Assembly (NCBI GenBank): GCA_001464665.1
Contig: LNDP01000024.1
Coordinates: 744,001-808,000, forward strand
Length of the DNA: 64,000 bases
Direction: 5' to 3'
Source: Acidobacteria bacterium Ga0074141
GTDB lineage: Bacteria > Acidobacteriota > Blastocatellia > Pyrinomonadales > Pyrinomonadaceae
The first letter of the stretch is position 1; the number at the start of each line of letters is the position of its first letter. Positions 1-9,534 of this stretch are shown in pieces. The notes below the pieces were generated by a model. It saw nothing but the letters and a program-made list of their open reading frames with translations. It had not been told where the DNA came from and did no database searches. The translations under genes and the position numbers were made by a program.

Positions 1-169
1 TCAGGTCGGCGTGGCGGACAACGTCGTCGCGCTGATAATGGTGGCCGAGAATAATAACGTCGCCGCCCAAGGCCTCGCGGGCGGCCTCGATGCTCGATGC
101 CAACTCCGCCTCCGGCATCACCAAAAAATCCTCGATCGGACGAACCTGCTCAACCACTGTACTCATCAT
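1..169 (-). CDS. nadA: Quinolinate synthase, N-terminal fragment (runs off the window)
   Basis: The reverse strand encodes the first 56 residues of a protein with the segment ILGHHYQRDDVVRHAD, which I recognise as the N-terminal substrate-binding stretch of quinolinate synthase A. NadA is a cytosolic 4Fe-4S enzyme that condenses iminoaspartate with dihydroxyacetone phosphate in de novo NAD synthesis. The cluster cysteines lie outside the window. Two ATG codons are adjacent (169 and 166). A GGAGG lies 2 nt from the first and 5 nt from the second, so the second may be the true start. The gene is transcribed away from the secreted-protein cluster. The family call is fairly secure, but only the amino terminus can be checked. 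Confidence 0.85.
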   Translation of the reverse strand, partial: MMSTVVEQVRPIEDFLVMPEAELASSIEAAREALGGDVIILGHHYQRDDVVRHADL

Positions 170-653
170 CGCCTCCGGTCAAAAAAGCCAAAGAAACACA
201 CTTTCACAGCAAATTTGATGATGTCATTTGCCCCGCCTTAGCGCAAGCAAGTTGCACCTCAACTGATCATGCGTCTGTTCCGGTATCTGGCGTTTCGCTG
301 ACATCTGATCGAAACGGGCGAGTTCCCATCTTTTGTAACAATCTCTTAACAAACTTTACCTATTTATTTAATGCTGAGTTCACATGTCGTTCAGGTCGCG
401 CGGATAGAGTTGTCACTTCGCTGCAATCGAACAACTCAACTTTGTCCCACGGGGCATCGGCGAACTTTTGTTGCGAAGGCGCTGTTTAGGCCGGCCACAT
501 CGGCCGATGACCCATGACAGCGGAGGACCGAACAACCGGAATCTTAATGATCTCTTTAATGCGATCAACAGTTTTGACTCGATGGAGACGGGACATTCAT
601 CGAACGAAAGACCAAGTAACCAAGCACAGAAGCCCAAAACATTTGGAGGAAAA
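170..653. other. Intergenic region between nadA and the secreted-protein cluster
   Basis: This 484-base divergent region holds no gene I can support. The reading frames through it lack a ribosome binding site and a protein-like composition. It is locally AT-rich around 335-375, where a TTAACA at 346-351 followed by TATTTATTTAATG could be a plus-strand promoter, but the -10 match is poor. A GGAGG at 645-649 is the ribosome binding site of the following gene. Confidence 0.4.
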
Positions 654-1670
654 ATGAGAAATTTGTTCAAAGCAATATTTGCCGTGGCCATGATCGTTAC
701 GATCAATGCAGCTGCTTTCGGCCAGATCGCGTATTCGATCACCGATAACAACCGCGACGTCACGAACCTTGCGCAACAGTACTACCAGTTTGACCTAGCC
801 ACGGGCCAGGGCACGCTGATCAGCAACCTTACACTCAACGGCCAGACCATCCGCCGTGAGTATGAAGGCCTCGCATCGATCGGCTCCGTACTTTACGGTG
901 TCACAGAATTCGATACCGAGCTCTGCAATACCGGCTCGGACCCAGTTACGGGACTTGCCGCTGATCTGCGCATCTTCCGTACTCCTGGAACCTATCCGCA
1001 GGCGAACGGCGTTACAGGCCCGATCGGCCCGCAGATTGGCGAGACCTGCTTCCCGCCAGGATTTACTGAATCGGCAGCCGCTTACAACGCAACTGATGGC
1101 TGGATCTACGCCATCGCGGCTGACGATACCCTTCCGGCAAACGCACCGCGAAGCCGCCTGTTTCGCATCAGCCCGACCACCGGCCTTGCGACGCAGATCG
1201 GTTCAGGCGATACAGCACTTGGCCTCATCAAGACCGCAGACAGCCAGGGCGGCGATGAGAACCCTTACTTTGACGGCCTTGCCGTTACTGCTGACGGCCG
1301 TATCTTCGCATCGGAAAATCGCTTCAACAACAATGCAGGAGCGAATGGTGCGATCTATCAGCTTTTTGCGACCGGCGCCAATGCCGGACGTGCCCGCTTC
1401 ATCACGAACACGCTTCCGACGGACGTTAACCGTGATACCGGCCTTGCCGCATTCGGAAACACGCTTTATCTCCTCCTTGAAGATGCACGTGTTTACACCA
1501 TCAGCGACTTGACCCCGGGACCGGCAGGAACGGCGAAGGCAACCGCACTTGTCTTCCCGCTCGGAAGTCCGGCCAATTCGAACACGCTTTCGACCCCCGG
1601 CTGCCTCAGCACCGGTGCTTTCTGCGGCGACTTCGAAGGATTCGATATTCCGACCGTTGCGATCCGCTAG
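654..1670 (+). CDS. Secreted protein of unknown function
   Basis: Encodes 338 residues beginning with a signal peptide (MRNLFKAIFAVAMIVTINA, cleavage probably after AAAFG). The start at 654 is chosen because a GGAGG sits 4 nt upstream and the signal peptide begins there; the open frame extends upstream without support. The mature part has repeated short beta-strand segments of the kind YxFDLATGQGTL, SRLFRISPTTGLA and DGLAVTADGRIFA. That pattern resembles beta-propeller proteins that report start-up values, such as DUF4394-like families. I cannot name a family. Several cysteines are in the mature part and may form disulfides outside the cytoplasm. It is followed by a long hairpin and the large Oar-like receptor on the same strand, so a surface role is likely by context only. 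Confidence 0.75.
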   Translation: MRNLFKAIFAVAMIVTINAAAFGQIAYSITDNNRDVTNLAQQYYQFDLATGQGTLISNLTLNGQTIRREYEGLASIGSVLYGVTEFDTELCNTGSDPVTGLAADLRIFRTPGTYPQANGVTGPIGPQIGETCFPPGFTESAAAYNATDGWIYAIAADDTLPANAPRSRLFRISPTTGLATQIGSGDTALGLIKTADSQGGDENPYFDGLAVTADGRIFASENRFNNNAGANGAIYQLFATGANAGRARFITNTLPTDVNRDTGLAAFGNTLYLLLEDARVYTISDLTPGPAGTAKATALVFPLGSPANSNTLSTPGCLSTGAFCGDFEGFDIPTVAIR

Positions 1671-1695
1671 GTTTACACGATCAAGGGGAAAGATC

Positions 1696-1735
1696 GGCTT
1701 CGGGCGGTGGCCACACACCGCCGCCGCCCGAAGCC
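1696..1735 (+). other. Intercistronic stem-loop
   Basis: A perfect 12-bp inverted repeat (GGCTTCGGGCGG at 1696-1707, CCGCCCGAAGCC at 1724-1735) with a 16-nt loop lies 25 nt after the upstream stop codon and 55 nt before the receptor start. No clean T-run follows, so it may cap or partially terminate the first transcript, or protect its 3' end, rather than act as a full intrinsic terminator. Confidence 0.6.
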
Positions 1736-1790
1736 AACTTATAAAGATATTAAATTTTTGGAGAGAACAAATAGCGAGGATTTTTGAGCC

Positions 1791-4700
1791 ATGCGCACAA
1801 AACGATTCATACAATTTATTGCTCTGGTAGTTTTTGGCCTTGCCAGCCTTAACGGAGCTTTCGGACAGGCGACCGACAACGGTAGCATTAGCGGTACCGT
1901 TTCGGACCAAAATGGAGCGCTTATCCCCGGCGCGACCATCACTATCAAAAATTTGGCCACGGGGCTAACCCGCAGCACGACCGTCCGCGATAACGGAACA
2001 TGGAACTTCGCCGTGCTTCCTCTCGGCGATTATGAGGTAAAGGCCGAGGCCGCCGGATTTGAGCCGAAGATCGAACAAGCAAACGTTGGATCAAGTGTCT
2101 CAACACAAGTATTTCTTATTCTCGGCGTCGCCGGGGTGGAAGGAAATGTCGTTGATGTCGTGGCCACTGACGATAGCGGACCGCTTCCGGAAGGCACGAG
2201 TGTCACCGGATCTCAGCTCACGGGCAAAAAGCTCGAGTCGCTTCCCTCGATCCGCGGAGCGTTCACTTCGCTTACGTCTGACGCGTCGGTTGCGGGCGAT
2301 CTTAATGACCCGCTTGCAAACGGCAGCGGCAACCAAGAGGTCTCAGTTGCGGGCTCGCGAACGACCTCGCAATCGGTTCTCTTTAACGGCATCGACGCGA
2401 CAAACGCGAGCGGCACCGGATCGCTTACCGGCAACATCTCGCCCGCACCGGAAACGGTCCAAGAAGTGAAGATCTTGACTTCGGGCTACGATGCCTCGCT
2501 CGGGCGGAGCGGCGGCGGCAACATCCAGCTCGTAACACGCGGCGGCGGAAACACCTACAATGGCAACGCTTACGCCTACGTTCAGAACGAGCTTTTCAAC
2601 GCAAACGATTTCTTTTTTAACCGCGACGGTATTGATCGCCAGCAGGCACGCAAGTTCGAAGGCGGTGCCACGCTCGGCGGGCCCATAATGAAGGACAGGG
2701 CGTTCTTCTTTGTCGGTTACCAGCGGACGGATTCTAAAACAGCTTACGTACCGACCGCACAGAGCTATACCGTACTTCCCGAGGCACTCGCACTGATCAC
2801 AGATCGGTCCGATCCCGAGAACATACGGCTCGCATTCCTTAGAACGGCCCAGAGGGGCGGACAGGTCAGCACCTTCGGAAACGCATTCACGTTCCTTCCG
2901 GGGCCCGGTGCTCCCGGCTATTGCGTTCGGACGATCACGCCCGGCACGTTTGCCGGCGTCATCGCTGCAACATGTATCGACCCGACCAGCCCGGGATTCA
3001 GGCTCTTTGGCCTTAGAAATCCGGTGACCGGCGGATTCCTTATTCCGCAGCTGACGGCCGGACGCTACGAGCCGCTTTTTTATAACACCGCCAATGTCGA
3101 GGCCTTGCTTAACGGAACGACCCGTATCACCGATTTCACGCCATTCGGGCTACCCAACGGCCTGCCGATCCTTGACCGCGGCGTGCAAGGCCGCGTCCGC
3201 GGCGGTTTCCCGCTCGTCCGTGTAAGGAATGTCTTCCCGGCCGAGTATGAACAGGATCAGATCACAGCAAGGATCGATTACACCCTTTCACCGGGTAATA
3301 GCGAAGGCAAAGGCCTCAATACTCTCGCCGGAACGTTTTTCTGGGCAGATTTCCCGTCGCTCGATCCTTTCTCAGACGACACGCTGGTCTCGGCAACACC
3401 GCTTATCAAGGCCGATAAAAACCGTACACTGGCGATCACGAATACACACTTCTTTTCACCGACTCTGATCAACGAGGTCCGCTTCGGCTACTTCTTTCTG
3501 GATAACACCCGCGAGCTTGACGATCGCTTTCTTTCGAATGAGCTGACGAACCCGGGCCTTGGGATCTTTAACCCGGCGACGGTCTTCGATTCGGGACCCG
3601 CGACCCTCCGCGGTGCACGCTGGGCAGGCTTCGGCAATTTCCGCGATTTCTCGCTGATGGCCCCGAACGACGTTTACAACAAGCGAAATCAGACGACCCT
3701 GACCTTCGCTAACAACATGACCTGGATCAAGGGCCGCCACTCGCTTCGCTTCGGTGCCGAGCACAAGCGGAACTTCTATGACACGAATCTTCCCGAAGAG
3801 CAGGGCGTTGAGTTTGAAGGCCTGACGAATTTCACCGAACTCCTGACCGGCTTTGTGCCTGAAGCGGACGTCGCCTTCGGCGTTACCGACAAACAGTTCC
3901 GGTTCAATGACCTCAGCTTTTACGTCTCAGACGAGTTCAAATTGTCGCAAAAGCTTACGCTGACGATGGGCCTACGCTGGGATTGGTTCGGTTGGCCGAT
4001 CGAGAAATTCGGACGGTTTTCGAACTTTGATTTCTCACGAGTGACGGACCCGAACAACATCGAGCCCGGGTTCATTCTTCCGACGAACATCGCCAATACG
4101 GGCGTTGCTGCCATCGACCAATCGCTCGGCGGGATCGCTTCGGCCGGCAACAAGCACACGCTTAACGGACAAGATCTGAACAACTTCGCTCCGCGTGTCG
4201 GCTTTGCGTTCAAGCCGTTCACCAACGATTCGACCGTCATACGCGGTGGATACGGCATCTTCTTTGATCGGCCGTCGGCAGCTTTTATCAACACCATCTA
4301 CTCCAACTATCCTTTCTTTAAGGAGATAGAGGTCCAGACCGAAAGCTCACCCTCGACCGTCCAGACGACAACGGCCTTTAATCAGACAAACCCGATGTTG
4401 CCGTTCTCGAGCTACTTCCCTTACCGAGTGGCCTTCCGCGATGCTGACCGCTTTACGCCGTATGTTTTGGTCGATCAGGGCCCTGGTGCCGACCCGATCG
4501 CCGGTGTTGAACCGCTCGAGTTTCGAGCGATCGACCGCGACCTGAAGACTCCGATGGTTCAGCAGTGGAATATCGGCATTCAACGCGAGTTTTCCTTCGG
4601 CAGCAGCGAAAATTGGACCGTCGAGGCTCGTTACGTCGGATCGAAGGGGCAGAATCTGCTTCTCGCGGTCGGATTTAACCAACCGTATGATCTCAATGAC

Positions 4701-5921
4701 CCGAACACGCCGGACTACATTTACGGACGTTTGAACGATGCGTTCGACCTCGCACGCCCGGGCGTTCTTCCGGCTCGTGCTCCGGGCCTGAGCGAGCGTG
4801 ATCGCGGACGTCGGCCGAATAATGATGTTGATGGAGCATTCGGAGCCTGCAATTCTGTTTGGCGTGGGCTTCCCGGCTATATCACTTGCAACAACGGAAA
4901 CGGCGGCATCGATCTCAACGCCTCTGCGGCGAACTTCCAGTTCGTAAATGCCCTGATCGCAGCCGACGTTCGCGTCCCCTATCTCGGATTTGACCCGACG
5001 GACGCGATAATCCTGCAGTCACGTGGCTACTCGTCCTACCACTCGGGACTACTGAACGTTACGCGTAGGCTCTCGAAGAGCTTCGGGCTCAATCTCTCGT
5101 ACACCTGGTCGAAGTCGATCGACATCGGTTCGACCGACCCGGGCAGTACGGCCGCTTCAGGACGGCCGGATACGCCAAACCTCGGCCTTGTTGTGCAGGG
5201 CGACCAACGGAACCTGAACGCCAACAAGGCGGTTTCGGATTACGACCGGCCGCACAAGTTCGCAGGCACATTCACCTGGGAACTTCCTTTCAATAAATCA
5301 AAGAACAAGTGGATCAACGGCTTCCAGCTCGTCGGTTCGGGACAGTGGCAATCGGGCGCACCGTTCAGCATCATCGCATCGGATGCGGGCTTTGAAGTTC
5401 TCAGAACAAGCGGCGATATCGAGTCGCAGTTCCTGGGCATCTTCCTTGAAGCCACCGAACGCAATGCTCCGCTGCTTCCGCTCAACACTCTCGTCCGCAT
5501 CTTTAATGTCGGCGGGGCCAGCGGAACGATCTTCAATGCGGCATTCGGACGCCCAAGTGTTCGCAACCTTGATCTGCTTCGTCGCGGCGGTGCAGACCGG
5601 CTCCGCGAATACTTCAACATCTGCCAGGATCCGAACAACACTGAATGTGCCCTTATCGCACCGCTCGGTGGCTTTGGAAATCTCGGCCGAAACACGCTCC
5701 GCGGCCCCTCGCAAAAGCGAATCGACTTCAGCTTGCAGAAAACGACTCGGCTCTCCGAGCGGCTTTCACTCGAGCTGAAGTGGGACGTCTTCAATATCTT
5801 CAACTGGGCGAACTTCGCAAACCCGAACTCCGACCTCAGCGATGAAACGGACTTCGGCCAGGTAACGAGGACAGTTGGAGCACCGCGTGTGATGCAGTTC
5901 GGAGCGAAGTTGAGGTTCTAG
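1791..5921 (+). CDS. Oar-like TonB-dependent outer-membrane protein with carboxypeptidase-regulatory domain
   Basis: A 1376-residue exported protein. Residues 1-25 are a signal peptide ending AFG-Q. Residues about 30-112 form a carboxypeptidase-regulatory-like beta-sandwich (GSISGTVSDQNGALIPGATI). Residues about 130-250 look like a TonB plug, with EVSVAGSRTTSQSVLFNGID and GRSGGGNIQLVTRGGGN. The remainder is rich in alternating aromatic strands typical of a large barrel and ends in MQFGAKLRF, a terminal aromatic residue expected for BAM-assembled barrels. This is the architecture of Oar/TBDR proteins that are expanded in Acidobacteriota and Myxococcota. The substrate cannot be told. A parvulin-type isomerase follows 24 nt later, consistent with a barrel and a periplasmic folding factor made together. 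Confidence 0.9.
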   Translation: MRTKRFIQFIALVVFGLASLNGAFGQATDNGSISGTVSDQNGALIPGATITIKNLATGLTRSTTVRDNGTWNFAVLPLGDYEVKAEAAGFEPKIEQANVGSSVSTQVFLILGVAGVEGNVVDVVATDDSGPLPEGTSVTGSQLTGKKLESLPSIRGAFTSLTSDASVAGDLNDPLANGSGNQEVSVAGSRTTSQSVLFNGIDATNASGTGSLTGNISPAPETVQEVKILTSGYDASLGRSGGGNIQLVTRGGGNTYNGNAYAYVQNELFNANDFFFNRDGIDRQQARKFEGGATLGGPIMKDRAFFFVGYQRTDSKTAYVPTAQSYTVLPEALALITDRSDPENIRLAFLRTAQRGGQVSTFGNAFTFLPGPGAPGYCVRTITPGTFAGVIAATCIDPTSPGFRLFGLRNPVTGGFLIPQLTAGRYEPLFYNTANVEALLNGTTRITDFTPFGLPNGLPILDRGVQGRVRGGFPLVRVRNVFPAEYEQDQITARIDYTLSPGNSEGKGLNTLAGTFFWADFPSLDPFSDDTLVSATPLIKADKNRTLAITNTHFFSPTLINEVRFGYFFLDNTRELDDRFLSNELTNPGLGIFNPATVFDSGPATLRGARWAGFGNFRDFSLMAPNDVYNKRNQTTLTFANNMTWIKGRHSLRFGAEHKRNFYDTNLPEEQGVEFEGLTNFTELLTGFVPEADVAFGVTDKQFRFNDLSFYVSDEFKLSQKLTLTMGLRWDWFGWPIEKFGRFSNFDFSRVTDPNNIEPGFILPTNIANTGVAAIDQSLGGIASAGNKHTLNGQDLNNFAPRVGFAFKPFTNDSTVIRGGYGIFFDRPSAAFINTIYSNYPFFKEIEVQTESSPSTVQTTTAFNQTNPMLPFSSYFPYRVAFRDADRFTPYVLVDQGPGADPIAGVEPLEFRAIDRDLKTPMVQQWNIGIQREFSFGSSENWTVEARYVGSKGQNLLLAVGFNQPYDLNDPNTPDYIYGRLNDAFDLARPGVLPARAPGLSERDRGRRPNNDVDGAFGACNSVWRGLPGYITCNNGNGGIDLNASAANFQFVNALIAADVRVPYLGFDPTDAIILQSRGYSSYHSGLLNVTRRLSKSFGLNLSYTWSKSIDIGSTDPGSTAASGRPDTPNLGLVVQGDQRNLNANKAVSDYDRPHKFAGTFTWELPFNKSKNKWINGFQLVGSGQWQSGAPFSIIASDAGFEVLRTSGDIESQFLGIFLEATERNAPLLPLNTLVRIFNVGGASGTIFNAAFGRPSVRNLDLLRRGGADRLREYFNICQDPNNTECALIAPLGGFGNLGRNTLRGPSQKRIDFSLQKTTRLSERLSLELKWDVFNIFNWANFANPNSDLSDETDFGQVTRTVGAPRVMQFGAKLRF

Positions 5922-5944
5922 GGAACAAGAATGGAGAAGTAAAC

Positions 5945-7177
5945 ATGGATAGGAAGTACATCTTTGCATCAATAGCTATCGTCGCCGCGATCATCGGCGG
6001 ACTTGCTCTCGTTTTCTCTGGGCCGTCCGCCGATGCCGAACCGCTGACCAAGCTGACCGATGCAGACGTCGAAACGATCGCCCGCTCGCAGCAGCAGCTT
6101 GGTGATGCGTCACTTGTCGAATCGCTCGAAGTTCCCGAGGCGAAGCAGGCGTTCCTTCAGGGAATGAAGCAGCATTTGGCCCTTGCGGCCGCAGCAAAGC
6201 AAGAGGGTCTTGATGAAGACCCTCTCTTTAAGATCAATCGAAACTACAAGGTAGACCGGCTTTTGGCTGACATGTACGAAGCCAAACTCGGCCACAGCAC
6301 CGATAAACCATATCCGATCGCAAAAGAAGACATCGACCGCATCTTCTCAGATGCAAACAATGCAACTGCATTCAAGCGGGATATGGATGCGCTCCAGAAG
6401 ATCCAGAACGATGCTAATCAAAAGATGGGAACCGGGATAATGCCGGGCATTCTTTTGGGCGAAAGCCTAGAGCGGGCAAAGAAAAGCTGGGCACGTGCGA
6501 AGATCCTCTCCGACCAAGCCAAAGCCGATGCCGAGTTCATGGCGAGCAATGAAGTAAAGCTGCGGATCGGCGTTCTTGAAGCCGGCCTGCTCTCCGCTGA
6601 CCTGCTCCGCAAGCACTGGTCCGAACGCATCCGGGCGACCGATAGCGAGATCGCCAATTTTATCGCCACCCGGCCCGAGTATGACCTCAAGCGTAAATGG
6701 CAGAAGGCAGATGAGGTTCTTAAGCGTGCGTTAGCAGGCGAAAGCTTTGCGAAGCTTGTTGCGGATTTCACCGAACACCGCCCGACAAAAGCGACCGGCG
6801 GCCTCATCGAGAACATCATTGCCGGTGACAACCCCGGTCCGGTCGAGGACGCAATCCTCGCCGCGGCTCCGGGGAAGATAATCCCGCAACTTGTTGAGTC
6901 TGAGCTCGGCCGGCATATCGTTATGCCCGTCAGCCGGACGGTGAAAAAGCTTTCCGATGGCCGCGAAAAGATCGAATACAGCTATCGCCAGATACTTTTT
7001 CAGAACAAGTTTGAACAACCTGGGGTCAATGACCCGGAAATTCCTCCGCCGTTCATGACGGCAGAAGAGATCGCTCGAATGCTTATCCAGCAGGAAAAGC
7101 GAGACCGTTTGGTCGCCGAATATATGGCGAAAAACAAGATCGAAGTCCCGGGTGAGAACCCGGCGGCTTCTGAATAG
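5945..7177 (+). CDS. PpiC/SurA-type peptidyl-prolyl isomerase, membrane-anchored
   Basis: 410 residues. An N-terminal hydrophobic segment (residues 5-25) is a membrane anchor or uncleaved signal. Residues about 40-220 are a helical SurA/PrsA-like chaperone region. Residues about 235-325 are a parvulin domain with FAKLVADFTEH, ATGGLIENI and SELGRHIVMPVSR matching the usual parvulin spacing. The family catalyses prolyl cis-trans isomerisation and holds unfolded outer-membrane proteins in the periplasm. The gene lies 24 nt behind the Oar-like receptor with an AGAAG-type ribosome binding site, so co-transcription is likely and the receptor is a plausible client. The tail has a YSYRQILFQ strand and a charged helix. 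Confidence 0.85.
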   Translation: MDRKYIFASIAIVAAIIGGLALVFSGPSADAEPLTKLTDADVETIARSQQQLGDASLVESLEVPEAKQAFLQGMKQHLALAAAAKQEGLDEDPLFKINRNYKVDRLLADMYEAKLGHSTDKPYPIAKEDIDRIFSDANNATAFKRDMDALQKIQNDANQKMGTGIMPGILLGESLERAKKSWARAKILSDQAKADAEFMASNEVKLRIGVLEAGLLSADLLRKHWSERIRATDSEIANFIATRPEYDLKRKWQKADEVLKRALAGESFAKLVADFTEHRPTKATGGLIENIIAGDNPGPVEDAILAAAPGKIIPQLVESELGRHIVMPVSRTVKKLSDGREKIEYSYRQILFQNKFEQPGVNDPEIPPPFMTAEEIARMLIQQEKRDRLVAEYMAKNKIEVPGENPAASE

Positions 7178-7271
7178 TACGGGCCGTGTGCCCGAATTTC
7201 CGTAATCGTCCGATTCACTATTTTGTCTTGAGCCCGAAAAGGTGATGAAAGTCACAAACAAGGAGATGAGA

Positions 7272-8924
7272 ATGAAGAGAAAAGATCATCGTTTTACGCT
7301 CGGTGCCGTTCTTGCGGCCTGTGCGATCTTATTTAGCTCGGCGGCCGTGGCCGATGGGCAAGCAATTTCTAAAGGCGGAGATTTGGTTGGTGGTTTCACG
7401 CTTCTGATCAATGAGGTCGAGGCTGACCCCGGCAACCAGCAGAACGACTCGTGCCAGTACATCGAGCTTCGCGGTGCTCCCGGTTCGACCGTTCCAGCGA
7501 ACACCTATTTCGTCGCGATCGACAGTGACGCAGCTTTCCCCGGACGTCTTCACCACGTTGTCCCTGTCGGTGGTGTTACGGTCGGTTCGAACGGCCTTAT
7601 CTACCTACGCAATACGGTCGCTCCGGTCTGTCCGAACCGCACGGCAGCGGCGGGCACGACCGTCGTCGACTATAACTCCGTCATCCGCATCGGCGGTGGA
7701 AACCTCGAGGTCGGTTCCGAAAGCTTCGCGATCATAACGACCGCCGCGAATATCTTCGCCGGTCTTGATATCGATGCGAATGACGACGGCGTCCTCGATA
7801 TTGCAGTCAGCACGGTTTACGACGCGGCGGCGTTCCTGATCAACCCTGATGAGCATTACGTTTATCCGAACGGTGCTGCTCAGAGCGCGATACTTGGTAC
7901 GGCTTTCCAGGACGTGCCCGATGCTTTCGTCCGCTTCCCGGGCAACAACACTCCGCGAAGTGCCGCCGCCTTCTATTACGGCGAACTTGCAACTTCACCT
8001 GTTGAGGCGGTCGCCTTTGTCGACCCGCGAAGCCCGAATTTCCCGATGGGTGGCGTGTTAACGCCGGGTGCTCCGAATGTTCCGGCAGCGATGCCCACAA
8101 CTCCGGCCCGTGCCGACTACGACGGCGATGGACGAACCGATCTTTCGGTCTTCCGGCCTTCGGAAGGCAATTGGTATCTCTTTGGTTCAACCGCCGGCTT
8201 CAGCGTTCTTAACTGGGGAATCAGCACCGACGTTATCGTCCCGGCCGACTTCGATGGCGATGGCAAGACGGACACAGCGGTCTTCCGTGCAGCGGCCGAT
8301 TCAGCTCAGCCCGATTTCTGGATCCTTAACAGCAACGGCTTCACCTTCTCCGGTTCCTCATGGGGTATCGATGGTGACGTTCCCGCTGTCGCGGATTACG
8401 ACGGTGACGGCAGGGCCGATGTGGCAGTCTATCGCCCCTCGAATGGCACCTGGTACATCGTGCTCAGCTCGAACAGTTCGGCGGTGATCGTCAACAATCC
8501 AGGTACGACACCGGTTCCCGGTGACTACGACGGCGACGGTCAAGCTGATGGCATCATCTACACGAACGGAAGCTGGGTCGGAACGCTTTCGAGCGGCCCG
8601 CAGGTAAACATCAGCCTCGGACAGGCCGGCGACATTCCGGTTCCCGGAGACTATGACGGCGACGGCAAGGATGACCAGGCGGTCTTCCGTCCTTCGGATG
8701 GCACCTGGCGGCCGATCCTCAGCAGCAACGGCTCGCAGCCGGTGATCCAGTTCGGCGCTGCCGGAGACATCCCCGTACCCGGTGACTACGACGGCGACGG
8801 CACCGAGGACCAGGCGATCTATCGCAACGGCCAATGGTGGGTCCTCGCTTCGACCGCTGGCGTCTCAGTACAGCAGTTCGGTATCACTACGGACCGTCCG
8901 ACCCCGGCGTTTGCCCGTCCGTAA
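7272..8924 (+). CDS. Secreted protein with lamin-tail-like domain and six VCBS/FG-GAP repeats
   Basis: 550 residues. The start at 7272 is preferred over 7242 because AGGAG at 7261-7265 is 6 nt upstream and the signal peptide (GAVLAACAILFSSAAVADGQ) follows. Residues about 42-150 (LLINEVEADPGNQQND, YIELRGAPG) resemble a lamin-tail (LTD) domain found in secreted bacterial proteins. Residues about 275-545 carry six calcium-binding-type motifs of the form DYDGDGxxD, each followed by VFRPSxGxWY and a GDIPVPGDYDGDG-like linker, at roughly 45-residue intervals. Such repeats form beta-propellers with metal-binding loops on the outside of the cell. A second, truncated protein of the same repeat type lies at 63633-64000. 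The gene is last in the exported-protein cluster and is followed by two terminators. Confidence 0.88.
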   Translation: MKRKDHRFTLGAVLAACAILFSSAAVADGQAISKGGDLVGGFTLLINEVEADPGNQQNDSCQYIELRGAPGSTVPANTYFVAIDSDAAFPGRLHHVVPVGGVTVGSNGLIYLRNTVAPVCPNRTAAAGTTVVDYNSVIRIGGGNLEVGSESFAIITTAANIFAGLDIDANDDGVLDIAVSTVYDAAAFLINPDEHYVYPNGAAQSAILGTAFQDVPDAFVRFPGNNTPRSAAAFYYGELATSPVEAVAFVDPRSPNFPMGGVLTPGAPNVPAAMPTTPARADYDGDGRTDLSVFRPSEGNWYLFGSTAGFSVLNWGISTDVIVPADFDGDGKTDTAVFRAAADSAQPDFWILNSNGFTFSGSSWGIDGDVPAVADYDGDGRADVAVYRPSNGTWYIVLSSNSSAVIVNNPGTTPVPGDYDGDGQADGIIYTNGSWVGTLSSGPQVNISLGQAGDIPVPGDYDGDGKDDQAVFRPSDGTWRPILSSNGSQPVIQFGAAGDIPVPGDYDGDGTEDQAIYRNGQWWVLASTAGVSVQQFGITTDRPTPAFARP

Positions 8925-8985
8925 CCTTTGTGTCAATACCGATGGCTGGTTCGGCCGGCTTTCGGAATTCGATCAAGTGATCATC

Positions 8986-9015
8986 CCGGCCCTCGATACG
9001 AGGGCCGGTTTTTTT
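8986..9015 (+). terminator. Intrinsic terminator after the VCBS gene
   Basis: A perfect 9-bp stem (CCGGCCCTC / GAGGGCCGG) with a GATAC loop is followed directly by seven T. It sits 61 nt after the stop codon on the same strand. Confidence 0.93.
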
Positions 9016-9047
9016 GTGCATGACACATGTAGCTTTAAAAATGAGGA

Positions 9048-9080
9048 GGGCGAGGTCTTGCCAAACCTCGCCCCTTTTTT
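9048..9080 (+). terminator. Second tandem intrinsic terminator
   Basis: A 9-bp stem (GGGCGAGGT / ACCTCGCCC) with an 8-nt loop is followed by C and six T. It comes 32 nt after the first terminator, giving double insulation between the exported-protein cluster and the pst region. Confidence 0.88.
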
Positions 9081-9205
9081 GGAGAGAACTGTGAACAGTT
9101 TCGACATCTCCGATCTGAAGATCGTTTCAGTCTAGTTACAGTTCGATTTAAATTTTATCTAACCCCCGTAAAATGGGTGTTAAGCTTAGGGAACATCGAG
9201 GTTAA

Positions 9206-9358
9206 TTAATAGTTGTCGTCGACAGGACAGCTCAGGTCCTCATTCTCGCTCAGCATTCGCCGGATCGCCGACCGCCACCCGAAAAGGAAGCCCGCCGAGA
9301 AGGCAAATACTAGCCCAAGGACAACTGCGACAAGGGTAATTGTTTCGATAATTGACAT
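9206..9358 (-). CDS. Small single-pass membrane protein (50 aa)
   Basis: The reverse strand encodes 50 residues starting MSIIETITLVAVVLGLVFAF. Residues about 6-27 form one hydrophobic helix, followed by a positively charged stretch (GWRSAIRRML) and an acidic tail (SENEDLSCPVDDNY) with one cysteine. The topology is that of a small N-out/C-in membrane protein. A weak AGGAAA lies about 8 nt before the ATG. It is downstream of phoU on the same strand, but the phoU terminator at 9507-9526 separates them, so it probably has its own promoter. No family is recognised. Confidence 0.6.
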   Translation of the reverse strand: MSIIETITLVAVVLGLVFAFSAGFLFGWRSAIRRMLSENEDLSCPVDDNY

Positions 9359-9494
9359 CGGCTTGATTTCCTAGCGTTTGCGGTCCGAGCGATCGAATCG
9401 CCCTTGCCTTTCTCAACAGAAAGAGACCAGACCTCAGCCCGCTAAACGCATAAAGGTATGATAATTGAGCGATGTGAACTTACTGTTTCGGGAA

Positions 9495-9526
9495 AGAAAA
9501 AGAATTGGGCCGGCAATTGCCGGCCC
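9495..9526 (-). terminator. Terminator of the pst-phoU operon
   Basis: A perfect 20-bp palindrome (9507-9526, GGGCCGGCAA / TTGCCGGCCC) begins 8 nt after the phoU stop codon. In the minus direction it is followed by AATTCTTTTTC. It could also work in the plus direction, where GCTTTGTTTT follows. Confidence 0.85.
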
Positions 9527-9534
9527 GCTTTGTT

